This document shows positions 1 to 8,699 of a stretch of 36,277 bases of DNA, piece after piece. The notes beneath the pieces are model-generated. The model worked only from the letters and a program-made list of their open reading frames with translations. It was not told the DNA's origin and did not search any database. The first letter of the stretch is position 1. Every line of letters starts with the position of its first letter. Both the position numbers and the translations under genes were made by a program. The stretch is taken from contig NZ_CALAOH010000030.1 of the NCBI RefSeq assembly GCF_937926365.1, positions 1-36,277 on the forward strand. The letters run 5' to 3'. Source of the stretch: an uncultured Azohydromonas sp. (lineage in GTDB: Bacteria > Pseudomonadota > Gammaproteobacteria > Burkholderiales > Burkholderiaceae_C).

Positions 1-2644
1 CCGCCGGCGCCACCGCGCCGCGCGCACCGCCCGGCGCCGGCACCGACGGCAGCAGCTTCGTCTGTCCCGTCTCCAGCAACTCCAGGTAGGCCGGGAAGGC
101 GGTCGCGAGCTCGGGCAGCGCGCCGTGGTCGCAGCCCGCGCGCCAGGCCGCCACGCCGGGCAGCATGGCGCTGCGGTCCAGCACGCGGCCGTCGCCCTCG
201 TTGCGCGCGTCCCGGTACACCAGGCCCTCGTTGCCCATCTCGAAGCCATCGGGCGTGCCCGGCGCCGTGCCCAGCACCAGCAGCAGCCGGTCGGCGAAGC
301 GCGGCAGCTCCTCGTCGCGCTGCTTGTCCAACCGCAGCCTCAACGCGACGGCCTGTTTCAGCACCGCGTCCGGCGGCGCACCCCAGCGGTAGACGTTGAG
401 TTGCAGCAGGTCGTGGTGCCAGCTGTTGAACTCCTGCACCCGCCTCAAGTCCTCCTTGGCCAGCGCGGTCCAGGTGTCGGCCTGGTCCAGGCGCAGCTCG
501 GGGTCGAGCAGGCCCATCTGCATCTGCATCAGGCCCGGGAAGCCGGCGAGCATCGCGCGCGCCTTGTCGTCCTGGAACGGCGCGCCGACGGCGGTGAGCG
601 TGTTGCCGAAGGTGTCGTCGCCCGAGAGCACCTGCATCGGCGCCCAGGACCCGCCGTTGGGCGTGCCCAGCATCAGCAGCCGCGCGCCGGGGTGGCTCAT
701 CAACTGCTTCCAGACCTCCGGACAGCGCCACTGCATCGCCCGCGCCACCAGCCCGCCCATGGAGTGCGCCAGCAGCCGCACCGGCTCCCCGCTCTGCGCG
801 CGCGCGTCCAGCGCCTCCTGCACCACGCCGCCCAGCCGCAACGCCTCCTCCTCGATGGGCTTGCGCCAGTCGAAGGAGAACTCGATGACCTCGTGCGTGC
901 GCGAGAGGTAGCTCACCAGGTCGTCGTACACCAGGGACACCGGCCCGTCGGGCGCGACGCCATCGTCCACGCCGGGCTGGTACTTCAGGCGCAGCAGTCC
1001 GTTGACCAGCCGCCCGCTGAGCCACACGCGCTCGCCGTGGACCTTCAGGTTGCTGCCCGCGATGCCGGGCAGCAGCAGCACGGCGGGACGGGCCGTCTCG
1101 GGGCCGGAGCGCGCGGCCCGCGTGGCTGCGCGCACGCCGCCGGCGTCGCGCCCGGCCCACGACAGCGGCCCGATGGGCCGGAAGTCCGCGGGCCGCTCCT
1201 GCAGCAGTGCCTCGACGATGGCCCGCGCCGTGCCGCGGTTGCCGAAGTAGGCGAAATGCGACACCTCGCCCCCGCGGTCCAGCACGAAGGCCGCGCCATC
1301 GGCGCGCGGCGCGCCGCCGTACATGGAGCGCGTCTGCACCACCAGGTCGTTGTCGGTCCAGTAGAAGGCGTCGGCCATCAGCGTCTTGAGCCAGGACGTG
1401 ATGGAGTCGCCCTCCATGTCGCCCGCCACCACGCGCAGCGAGCCGGCCAGCGGCGCGTCCGCGGCGTGCAGCCAGCGCACCAGCGCGCTGTCGGGCATCT
1501 GCGCCGCCAGGCCCGGGACCTTGTCGGCATCCAGCCCACGGCGCGCCACCTCGCGCAGCAGGCTCACCAGCTCCGGCGCCACCGGCAGGGCGGCCTTCTC
1601 CAGCAGCCAGCGCAGCACCGAGAGATAGGCATCGAGCCGCTTGGAAGCCAGCAGCGTGCCGCGCGCCGGGCAGGCCACGCGCACCACGCGCTCCACGCGC
1701 AGGCGCTTGTCCCGCACCAGCTCCACCAGCCTGGCCAGCGCCTCCACGTCCTCGGGCCGGGGTTGATCGGAGTTGCCCTCGTCGAGCCGCAGTGGCTTGC
1801 CGGAGGCGGCATGCGCGCACACGCGCGCCATCACCTCGGCCACCAGCCCGCCGCGCGAGTGCGTGAGCAGGTGCAGCGACGCGCCCGCGGGCAGGGCCTC
1901 GGCCAGGTCGCGCGCGTTCTGGATCGGGCTCTGGCCCAGCGTGGCGTGCTCCAGCGCGTAGACCCGGTCGCCGTAGCCGTCGAAGAGCTGCGCCACCAAC
2001 TGCGGGTGCTTGCCCCAGAGATGCTTGAAGGTGCCGCAGGTGGTGGAGAAGGTGCCGTGGACGAGCACCAGCATCGGCGCGCCCGGCGCCGCCTCGGCCG
2101 CGAGGTCGAGCCGCGTGGTGCCGTCCAGGCTCTTCTCGTCCAGCGTGTCACGGTCCAGCCGGTGCAGCTCGGCCTTGGGCTTCTTGTCGAAATACGCCAG
2201 CAGCGCATCGACGGTGAGATCGGCCAGCTCGCCGCGGACGTCGATGCCCAGCAGCTTGAAGCCCGAGAGCACCACCTCGCCGAGGCCGAAGCCGCGCGCC
2301 GCGCCGCCCTGCCGCAACCCCTGCCAGCTTAGCTGTGCCGGCACGCCCAGCACCTCGTCGCCCCCGGGCCCGCGGCTGCGCACCGTGCCGGCCTGCGCGC
2401 GCAGCAGGTCGCGGGCGTTGGCGGGATGCAGCAGCAGCTCCGGACCGCCGGCGAGCTGCAGCAGCACCGCGTCCTGCCCCGGCTCGGCCTCGACGCTCAC
2501 CATGGCGCCGTCGCCGCGTCGCGCGCTCACGCGCACCGCCTGCTTGACCACCCCCAGCGGCCCCGCCGCCGGGGCGGCTGCGCCCTCCCCACGGCGGGTG
2601 CTCCCGCCATCCTGCTCGCCCGGAACGTTGAACACGATGCCCAT
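1..2644 (-). CDS. Large protein with two alpha/beta-hydrolase (lipase-like) modules, C-terminus beyond the left edge
   Basis: The reading frame is open from the ATG at 2644 to the window edge, giving 881 codons without a stop. Two separate alpha/beta-hydrolase signatures are visible. Module 1 has an oxyanion-type HGT near residue 195 and a nucleophile elbow HSRGG with Ser263. Module 2 begins with LLLPGIAGSNL near residue 520, typical of LCAT-like lipases, and has the elbow HSMGG with Ser628 followed by GTPNGG. No signal peptide is visible, so the protein is probably cytoplasmic. The first ~190 residues resemble nothing I can name. Proteins with paired lipase-like modules of this kind are, as I recall, often very long and may carry a CHAT domain further on; that part is outside the window, so this is inference. 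It is transcribed divergently from the M48 peptidase gene. Hydrolase fold is confident, substrate unknown. Confidence 0.8.
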   Translation of the reverse strand, partial: MGIVFNVPGEQDGGSTRRGEGAAAPAAGPLGVVKQAVRVSARRGDGAMVSVEAEPGQDAVLLQLAGGPELLLHPANARDLLRAQAGTVRSRGPGGDEVLGVPAQLSWQGLRQGGAARGFGLGEVVLSGFKLLGIDVRGELADLTVDALLAYFDKKPKAELHRLDRDTLDEKSLDGTTRLDLAAEAAPGAPMLVLVHGTFSTTCGTFKHLWGKHPQLVAQLFDGYGDRVYALEHATLGQSPIQNARDLAEALPAGASLHLLTHSRGGLVAEVMARVCAHAASGKPLRLDEGNSDQPRPEDVEALARLVELVRDKRLRVERVVRVACPARGTLLASKRLDAYLSVLRWLLEKAALPVAPELVSLLREVARRGLDADKVPGLAAQMPDSALVRWLHAADAPLAGSLRVVAGDMEGDSITSWLKTLMADAFYWTDNDLVVQTRSMYGGAPRADGAAFVLDRGGEVSHFAYFGNRGTARAIVEALLQERPADFRPIGPLSWAGRDAGGVRAATRAARSGPETARPAVLLLPGIAGSNLKVHGERVWLSGRLVNGLLRLKYQPGVDDGVAPDGPVSLVYDDLVSYLSRTHEVIEFSFDWRKPIEEEALRLGGVVQEALDARAQSGEPVRLLAHSMGGLVARAMQWRCPEVWKQLMSHPGARLLMLGTPNGGSWAPMQVLSGDDTFGNTLTAVGAPFQDDKARAMLAGFPGLMQMQMGLLDPELRLDQADTWTALAKEDLRRVQEFNSWHHDLLQLNVYRWGAPPDAVLKQAVALRLRLDKQRDEELPRFADRLLLVLGTAPGTPDGFEMGNEGLVYRDARNEGDGRVLDRSAMLPGVAAWRAGCDHGALPELATAFPAYLELLETGQTKLLPSVPAPGGARGAVAPA

Positions 2645-2979
2645 TTCGACCCCCCGCCGGCGCCAGCCGGCCGCTGACCATGGGTTCGGGCCGCGCTGCA
2701 CGAGACGCAACCGGCACGGGGCGGCCCTGGAGTGCTGCGTGGAGGCCGCCCGGGCGGATCGTAGTGCGGGCCCATGCCGGGCTGGAGTGACTTGCGACAG
2801 CAGGCGGCACCCGCGCGAAGCCGGCATCGACGTCGGACTGGGCCAGCCCGCTCTCCGGCGAAGGCCCACCCTTGCTCGCTTAACATGCAGTAACAACCAC
2901 GGGGGGTTGTGCAGTTGGATGCACCGGGCAGCCCCCACGCCCGCACCCTGTTTGTCCTCACCTCGAAAGGTCCGCCGCC
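2645..2979. other. Divergent intergenic region, 335 bp
   Basis: This gap separates two divergent genes and must hold both promoters. The segment 2880-2930 is AT-richer than its surroundings. It contains an inverted repeat, ACAACC at 2893-2898 and GGTTGT at 2905-2910 with a 6-base spacer. No convincing -35/-10 pair was found and no small gene is supported. Confidence 0.4.
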
Positions 2980-4878
2980 GTGGACGCCGACCGCTTCAAG
3001 CAGCTCGTGGCCCGCCTGGAGCGCGAAAGCGCAGCCGCGCCCGGGCGCTACCGCGCCAAGGTCGCGGCGCTGACCGCACTGGGCTTCGGCATCCTGGCGC
3101 TGCTGTTCGCCACCGTCGGCTTCGGGCTGCTGGTGCTGGTGGGACTGGCCATGGGGTTGGCCTTCAGCGGCGGCGCGGCGCTGCTGTTGCTGGTCAAGCT
3201 CGGCAAGCTGCTGCTGCTCCTGGCCTTTCCGCTGTGGTTCTTCGTGCATGCCGGCGTGCGGGCCCTGTTCGTGCGGCTGCCGCGGCCGGAAGGCCGCGAG
3301 ATCACGCGCGCCGAGGCGCCGGCGCTGTTCGAGGCGCTGGACGGCATGCGGCGCCGGCTCAAGGGCCCGCGCGTGCACCACGTGCTGGTCGTGGACGGCG
3401 TCAACGCCGCGGTGGTGCAGCGCCCGGCCCTGGGCATGATCGGATGGCCGCGCAACCACCTGCTGCTGGGCCTGCCGCTGCTCGAAGGCCTGTCCCCGGC
3501 CGAAGCGCTGGCCGTGGTGGGCCACGAGTACGGGCACCTGGCCGGCTCGCACGGGCAGTTCTCGGCCTTCATCTACCGGCAGCGCCACACCTGGAGCACG
3601 GTGGAGCAGTTCACGGAGCGGCTCCAGGGCCGGCTTGGGCGGATGGCGGCGCCGCTGGTGCGCTGGTACGCGCCCTACTTCAACGCCTACACCTTCGTGC
3701 TGGCGCGTGCCGACGAGTACCAGGCCGATGCCGCGGCGGCCACGCTGGTGGGTCCGGCCCACGTCGCGCACGCGCTCAAGCGCGTGAAGCTGCTCACGTC
3801 GTCGCACCAGCGCTTCATGCAGCAGGCCTTCGACCGCATGGACCACGACGCGGCGCCGCCGGCCGACCTGCTGCAGCGCTGGGCGGCCCAGGCCGGCGAG
3901 GCGCCTGTGCCCGCCGATGCCCGGCGCTGTCTGGACGACGCCCTGGACAGCGAAGGCCATTTCACCGACAGCCATCCGACGCTGCGCGCGCGGCTGTCGG
4001 CGCTGCAGTGCGATGCCGCGACCCTGCAGGAGCCCCCGCCGCCGCTGCTGGGCGACTCCGCCGCCCGCGCCTGGCTGGGTCCGCTGGCCGAGGCGCTGCG
4101 CCGCGAACTCCAGGCGCGCTGGGCCGAGGAGGTGATGCCCGCCTGGGCCGAGCGCCATGCCCATGCCCGGCAGTTGCGGCAGCGCCTGCGCGAGCTGCGG
4201 GCCCTGGACGCGCGCGACGCGGCGCAGCAGATCGAGCTGCTGCACCTGAGCCTGCGCCTGGAGCCCGAGGCGGACGTGCGCGAGGCGCTGTCCGCCTTCA
4301 ACGCCGCGCACGCCGACCATCCGCTGGGCCTGTACCTCGAAGGCACAGCCCGCCTGAACCACGGCGAGCACGAGGGCCTGGCGCTGCTGGACCGCGCCAT
4401 CGCGCTGGACCCCGAGGCGACGAAGCTGGTCTGCGAGCGGGCGCATGCCTTCCTGGCCGAGCGGCGCGAGCGCGAGGCCGCCGAGGCATGGGCGCGGCGC
4501 TGGCGCGAGCGCCATGCGCTGGAGCGGCTGCGCGAGCAGCAGTTGCGCACGCTGGACGCGGCGCACCCGCTGGCCCCGCACGGCCTGGAAGAGGAGAGGC
4601 TGGCGGCCGTGCGCACCCTGCTCGACGCCAAGGCGCGCGAGGACATCACCGAGGCCTGGCTGGCGCGCCGCGTCATCCCGGCCGATGCCACCGTGCTGCA
4701 ACTGGTGCTGGGCGTGCGGCTGAGCTGGTGGGCGCGGCGCCGCGGCCGGCAGCGCGAGATCGTCAAGCGCCTCGCGGCCCTGGACTGGCCCGTGCCCCTC
4801 GTGGTGGTCACGCTGGACGGGCGCTACGCGGGCATGAGGAAGAAGCTCATGCAACTGGGACAGGCACGGGTGGGCTGA
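2980..4878 (+). CDS. M48-family zinc metallopeptidase with two membrane segments and TPR-like C-terminus
   Basis: GTG start at 2980, preceded by GAAAGG at 2965-2970; 632 residues. A hydrophobic stretch at about residues 25-95 fits two or three transmembrane helices. The gluzincin motif HEYGH is at residues 182-186 and the third zinc ligand is Glu246 in DEYQAD, so the M48 active site is complete. The M48 domain ends near residue 320. The remainder is Ala/Arg/Leu-rich and helical, including a TPR-like pair around the stretch NHGEHEGLALLDRAIALDPE. M48 enzymes such as HtpX act in membrane-protein quality control; this longer form with a TPR tail is a different subgroup and its substrate is unknown. 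It stands alone as a transcription unit, 184 bp before cstA. Confidence 0.85.
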   Translation: MDADRFKQLVARLERESAAAPGRYRAKVAALTALGFGILALLFATVGFGLLVLVGLAMGLAFSGGAALLLLVKLGKLLLLLAFPLWFFVHAGVRALFVRLPRPEGREITRAEAPALFEALDGMRRRLKGPRVHHVLVVDGVNAAVVQRPALGMIGWPRNHLLLGLPLLEGLSPAEALAVVGHEYGHLAGSHGQFSAFIYRQRHTWSTVEQFTERLQGRLGRMAAPLVRWYAPYFNAYTFVLARADEYQADAAAATLVGPAHVAHALKRVKLLTSSHQRFMQQAFDRMDHDAAPPADLLQRWAAQAGEAPVPADARRCLDDALDSEGHFTDSHPTLRARLSALQCDAATLQEPPPPLLGDSAARAWLGPLAEALRRELQARWAEEVMPAWAERHAHARQLRQRLRELRALDARDAAQQIELLHLSLRLEPEADVREALSAFNAAHADHPLGLYLEGTARLNHGEHEGLALLDRAIALDPEATKLVCERAHAFLAERREREAAEAWARRWRERHALERLREQQLRTLDAAHPLAPHGLEEERLAAVRTLLDAKAREDITEAWLARRVIPADATVLQLVLGVRLSWWARRRGRQREIVKRLAALDWPVPLVVVTLDGRYAGMRKKLMQLGQARVG

Positions 4879-5062
4879 AGACGCCAGCGGTTGCGAGACG
4901 CCACGGCTGACGGCGCAGCGCGGACTTTCCACGGCGCCATGCCGGAACAGGGCATCCAGCGCCCCTGTGCATGCCGCTTGCCCCTCCTCCAGGCGCATCC
5001 GCGCTCAAGCCGGGCCCCGACGCGGCCCCGCTTGCCGCCGCCAACGCCAGAGGAAACATTTC

Positions 5063-7126
5063 ATGAACAAGCTGGCATCCGTGCTCCTGTGGCCCGCCGT
5101 GGCCCTGCTGGGCGCCTTCTCCTTCGCCACGCTGGCGCTGCACCGCGGCGAGCCGGTCAACGCGGTGTGGCTGGTCACGGCAGGGCTGTGCGTCTACTTC
5201 ATCGCCTACCGCTTCTATTCCAAGTTCATCGCCGACAAGGCGCTGCGCCTGGACGACGCGCGCCCCACGCCGGCCATGCGCCACAACGACGGGATGGACT
5301 ACGTGCCCACCAACAAGTGGGTGCTCTACGGCCACCACTTCGCCGCCATCGCCGGCGCCGGGCCGCTGGTGGGACCGGTGCTGGCGGCGCAGATGGGCTA
5401 CCTGCCCGGCACGCTGTGGATCCTCACCGGCGTGGTCATCGCCGGCGCGGTGCAGGACTTCATCGTGCTCTTCGCCTCGGTGCGCCGCGACGGCAAGTCG
5501 CTGGGCGAGATGATCAAGATGGAGCTCGGCCCCGTGGCCGGCACGCTGGCCTCCATCGGCGTGCTGGCGATCATGATCATCATCCTGGCGGTGCTGGCGC
5601 TGGTGGTGGTCAAGGCGCTCACGGGCAGCCCCTGGGGCCTGTTCACCATCGCCGCCACCATCCCCATCGCGCTGCTCATGGGGCTGTACATGCGCGTCAT
5701 CCGCCCCGGGCGCGTGGGCGAGGCCTCGGCCTTCGGCGTGGTGCTGCTGCTGGCCTCCATCTTCCTCGGCCGCCTGGTGGCCGACAGCCCGACCTGGGGC
5801 CCGCTCTTCACGCTCACCGGAGAGCAGCTGGCCTGGGCGCTGATCATCTACGGCGCCGTCGCCGCGAGCCTGCCGGTGTGGCTGATGCTGGCGCCGCGCG
5901 ACTACCTCAGCACCTTCCTCAAGATCGGCACCATCGTTGCGCTCGCACTGGGCATCTACTTCGTGGCGCCGCTGCTGTCCATGCCCAGCACCACGCGCTT
6001 CATCGACGGCACCGGCCCGGTGTTCAGCGGCAAGCTCTTCCCGTTCCTGTTCATCACCATCGCCTGCGGCGCCGTCTCCGGCTTCCACGCGCTCATCTCC
6101 TCGGGCACCACGCCCAAGATGATCGAGAAGGAATCGCACATGCGGCTCATCGGCTTCGGCGGCATGCTCACCGAGAGCTTCGTGGCGCTGATGGCGCTCA
6201 CCGCGGCCTGCGTGCTGGACCCGGGCATCTACTTCGCGATGAACGCGCCCGCGGCCGTCATCGGCACCACGGCCGAGAACGCCGCGCGCGTGATCTCCGA
6301 ATGGGGCTTCGTCATCACGCCCGACGTGCTGACGCAGACGGCCAAGGACATCGGCGAGAGCACCATCCTCTCGCGCGCCGGCGGCGCGCCCACGCTGGCG
6401 GTGGGCATGGCGCAGATCCTGGGCCAGGCCTTCGGCGGCAAGGCGATGGAGGCGTTCTGGTACCACTTCGCCATCCTGTTCGAGGCGCTGTTCATCCTCA
6501 CCGCGGTGGACGCCGGCACGCGCGTGGGCCGCTTCATGATCCAGGACATGCTGGGCCACGTGTACAAGCCCTTCGGCAACACCGAGAACCTGCCGGCCAA
6601 CCTTGTGGCCACCGCGGCCTGCGTGGCGCTGTGGGGCTACTTCCTGTACCAGGGCGTGGTCGATCCGCTGGGCGGCATCAACACGCTGTGGCAGCTCTTC
6701 GGCGTGGGCAACCAGATGCTCGCCGGCATCGCGCTGCTGCTGTGCACCAGCGTGCTGGTGAAGATGAAGCGCGAGCGCTATGTGTGGATCACGCTGGTGC
6801 CCACGGCGTGGCTGCTCGTCACCACGCTCACGGCCGGGGTGCAGAAGATCTTCCATCCCTCGCCCAGCATCGGCTTCCTGGCCCTGGCCAACAGGTTCAG
6901 CGACGCGGCGGCGCAGGGCACGGTGCTGGCGCCGGCCAAGACCATCGAGGAGATGCAGCGCGTGGCCTTCAACAACTACCTCGACGCCGCGGTGTGCGGC
7001 TTCTTCGTGCTGCTGGTGGTGGCGATGTGCTTCTTCGCGCTGCGCATCTGCGCCAAGGCGCTCAAGCAGGCCAAGCCCACCGCGCACGAGATCCCGCCCG
7101 CGGCCACGCGCCAGGCACCGGTATGA
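5063..7126 (+). CDS. cstA: Carbon starvation protein CstA family, pyruvate/peptide transporter
   Basis: 687 residues starting at MNKLASVLLW; the start at 5063 has AGAGGA at 5049-5054. An in-frame ATG at 4967 adds a non-conserved Arg/Pro-rich stretch and was rejected. The protein is a polytopic membrane protein with the CstA signatures NDGMDYVPTNKWVLYGHHFAAIAGAGPLVGP split over its first loops, SGTTPKMI and GVGNQMLA, and its length is close to E. coli CstA (701). CstA and its relative BtsT import pyruvate under carbon limitation. The last codons overlap the next gene by ATGA, as expected for the usual CstA-YbdD pair. Substrate (pyruvate versus peptides) is by homology only. Confidence 0.95.
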   Translation: MNKLASVLLWPAVALLGAFSFATLALHRGEPVNAVWLVTAGLCVYFIAYRFYSKFIADKALRLDDARPTPAMRHNDGMDYVPTNKWVLYGHHFAAIAGAGPLVGPVLAAQMGYLPGTLWILTGVVIAGAVQDFIVLFASVRRDGKSLGEMIKMELGPVAGTLASIGVLAIMIIILAVLALVVVKALTGSPWGLFTIAATIPIALLMGLYMRVIRPGRVGEASAFGVVLLLASIFLGRLVADSPTWGPLFTLTGEQLAWALIIYGAVAASLPVWLMLAPRDYLSTFLKIGTIVALALGIYFVAPLLSMPSTTRFIDGTGPVFSGKLFPFLFITIACGAVSGFHALISSGTTPKMIEKESHMRLIGFGGMLTESFVALMALTAACVLDPGIYFAMNAPAAVIGTTAENAARVISEWGFVITPDVLTQTAKDIGESTILSRAGGAPTLAVGMAQILGQAFGGKAMEAFWYHFAILFEALFILTAVDAGTRVGRFMIQDMLGHVYKPFGNTENLPANLVATAACVALWGYFLYQGVVDPLGGINTLWQLFGVGNQMLAGIALLLCTSVLVKMKRERYVWITLVPTAWLLVTTLTAGVQKIFHPSPSIGFLALANRFSDAAAQGTVLAPAKTIEEMQRVAFNNYLDAAVCGFFVLLVVAMCFFALRICAKALKQAKPTAHEIPPAATRQAPV

Positions 7127-7377
7127 GCACGCAACCTGAACGCGCGCCAGCGCCGGTGGCGGACGAGGCCGCGGACGCCGGCGGCAGCGGCTGGGCCGCG
7201 CGCTGGCGCAGCGTCTGCGGCGGCTGCCGCCAGCTCTTCGGCATCCCCGACTACGAGCGCTACCTGGCGCACGCCGCCGCGCGCCACCCCGGCGCGCCGG
7301 TGCTCTCGCGCGAGGAGTTCAGCAAGCGCGCCATCGACCGGCGCTATGGGGGCGGGGGCGGGATGCGGTGCTGTTGA
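7123..7377 (+). CDS. YbdD/YjiX family small protein, partner of CstA
   Basis: 84 residues; the ATG at 7123 overlaps the cstA stop codon (ATGA), so translation is probably coupled. The core GIPDYERYLAHAAARHP followed by SREEFSKRAIDRRYGG matches the short DUF466 (YbdD/YjiX) family that almost always follows cstA or btsT and is thought to be needed for full transporter activity. The N-terminal 30 residues are an Ala/Pro-rich extension. It ends 36 bp before the convergent TIR gene. Confidence 0.93.
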   Translation: MSTQPERAPAPVADEAADAGGSGWAARWRSVCGGCRQLFGIPDYERYLAHAAARHPGAPVLSREEFSKRAIDRRYGGGGGMRCC

Positions 7378-7389
7378 CTCAATCAAGCC

Positions 7390-7402
7390 CCAACTCAGTT
7401 GG
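7390..7402. terminator. Palindrome between convergent genes
   Basis: A perfect 13-base palindrome with arms CCAACT and AGTTGG around one base lies in the 36-bp gap between the stop codons of the ybdD-like gene and the TIR gene. There is no T-tract, and a 1-base loop is not ideal for RNA, so a terminator role is only suggested by position. Confidence 0.25.
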
Positions 7403-7413
7403 AGCAGGTGCAT

Positions 7414-8457
7414 TCAGCCCGTGAACGCCAAATCCTTTTTCAACAGCAGCAGCATCGGTGCTCGGTGGAATGCCGACGCTGTCTCGAAGGCATTCGACAA
7501 GGAAACACCTTTTGATAAGCACTCGTAAATGCTCTCGACCCACGAAAGCATGCACTCAGTATTGATCCGGTTGGTGGCTGCAATCATGTTGGTCAATCTC
7601 GCCAGTTTCGCGGCCAAGACGAGAGAATCACAAGTCGCAAGAATGACCAGTTTTGCTTCTGTAAGCTCGATGAATTTGAAGAAACCTTCAGCCGGCAGCA
7701 CATCAGCCTTACCCCCTGCGGGGACGACCCCATGTTCATCAGCGTCACCCAGATGCACTGCTCCGCTCCTTGGATCAACATAGGCGGCAAAATGAACCAC
7801 ATCAAATTTCTTATTCAAACATTTTTCCAGTTTCGGCAACGTCGCATCATGCACCTCCGTCATCTCTGCCCCGATTTTTTCCATCTTTGTCCTTATCAAG
7901 GCCACATCGTCGTCGAAATCCAGTTGATGGAATCCGCGCGAACAGGCACAAAGAATGCTCGGCTTGCTGTAGGTTTCCACCGAAGGCTGCACAAGGCGAT
8001 CCTGTCGGATGCCGTGCTTCTGAATCGCCTTGATGAGTTCGAAGCATGCGGGGCCCATCGCAGCCTCAATGGACTCCGTATTCGTCTCAAAGCTGATGCT
8101 GGCCACACCAAGTAGGTCGGAAGGCAATCTCAGGCCTTTTTCGTTCGCCGGAACCACAAAAAAAGCCCTATCGCGCCCGAGCTTACCCATAAAAAGCCCT
8201 AGTTCGAACAGCACGTTGTCGCGAACTGCCGTGTAATCTTTGCCCCGAATTTTTAGAAGATCATCCGGAGAAAATACAAATACGCCAAAGTCAGACTCAG
8301 CCAGTTCATTCAACAGGCTCTCCAGATAACCCCTGTTCATTTTGAAGACGCCTTGATTCCACACCTTGACTTGCGCATGGGTCCAGAGTCCATTCTGCAA
8401 TGCAAGCGCATTCATATTATTTTCAGTCGAGGAACCAATAAAGACATTTGGCTTCAC
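7414..8457 (-). CDS. TIR-like (Cap12/PCTIR type) NADase domain fused to degenerate CHAT domain
   Basis: 347 residues from a GTG at 8457, chosen because AAGGAG at 8464-8469 sits 6 bases upstream and the protein then starts right at the first TIR strand (KPNVFIGSS). Residues 3-125 match the CAP12/Pycsar-type TIR-like family: FIGSSTE, VFVFSPDD, RGK, and RDNVLFELGLFMG with the predicted catalytic Glu85. This family hydrolyses NAD+ in CBASS and Pycsar defence. Residues 165-345 look like a CHAT (caspase-like) fold: VVHFAAY at 220-226, ILATCDS with Cys276, then a terminal helix resembling YECLSKGVSLSNAFETA. The His-Gly normally following the first strand His is Tyr226-Val227, so peptidase activity is doubtful. 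Base composition is clearly AT-richer than the neighbours, suggesting transfer. No nucleotide cyclase or other partner gene lies alongside. TIR call firm, CHAT call moderate. Confidence 0.85.
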   Translation of the reverse strand: MKPNVFIGSSTENNMNALALQNGLWTHAQVKVWNQGVFKMNRGYLESLLNELAESDFGVFVFSPDDLLKIRGKDYTAVRDNVLFELGLFMGKLGRDRAFFVVPANEKGLRLPSDLLGVASISFETNTESIEAAMGPACFELIKAIQKHGIRQDRLVQPSVETYSKPSILCACSRGFHQLDFDDDVALIRTKMEKIGAEMTEVHDATLPKLEKCLNKKFDVVHFAAYVDPRSGAVHLGDADEHGVVPAGGKADVLPAEGFFKFIELTEAKLVILATCDSLVLAAKLARLTNMIAATNRINTECMLSWVESIYECLSKGVSLSNAFETASAFHRAPMLLLLKKDLAFTG

Positions 8458-8463
8458 AATATG

Positions 8464-8493
8464 CTCCTTTCCTTTGAAAGGCCGCAGCGGCCT
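8464..8493 (-). promoter_or_regulatory. Leader of the TIR gene: ribosome-binding site and 15-base palindrome
   Basis: The AAGGAG at 8464-8469 decides the GTG start of the TIR-CHAT gene. Just upstream, 8479-8493 is a perfect palindrome reading AGGCCGC-T-GCGGCCT on the minus strand. It could be an operator or an RNA hairpin; it is followed by TTTC in the direction of transcription, which leaves an attenuator possible. The 242-bp region from here to the neighbouring hydrolase gene holds no other gene. Confidence 0.5.
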
Positions 8494-8699
8494 CAATGCA
8501 CACCCTTGACGCGCTTCTCCATGCGCGCAAGCCAGCCTCTCACCTTTCAGATAAGAGGCCAATTAGTGCGATAACCAGTAAGTGTGTGAATCCACCAAGG
8601 GGGCTACAACACGCCTACGGTAGCCATGCCGTCATGGATTCGCTGAGTTGTGGTTGATATCGGAGCCCACGCCGCCCGCCTCTCAGTTCAGTAAGAGCC

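Noticed and set aside
125..2332. Long plus-strand frame of 735 codons opposite the double-hydrolase gene
   Set aside because: It is composed almost entirely of His, Gln, Arg, Ala and Leu with no domain, the usual mirror of a GC-rich gene; the opposite strand has clear lipase motifs.
2010..7377. Other very long frames over the M48 and cstA genes (2010-4910 plus, 2527-4998 minus, 4847-7087 minus, 4891-7377 plus)
   Set aside because: All are His/Arg/Gln/Ala-rich shadows of well-supported genes and cross real gene boundaries.
7394..8690. Heptamer CTCAGTT near both ends of the AT-richer TIR island as possible attachment or target duplication
   Set aside because: Seven bases over 1.3 kb is expected by chance, the copies are not at the composition boundaries, and no recombinase is present.
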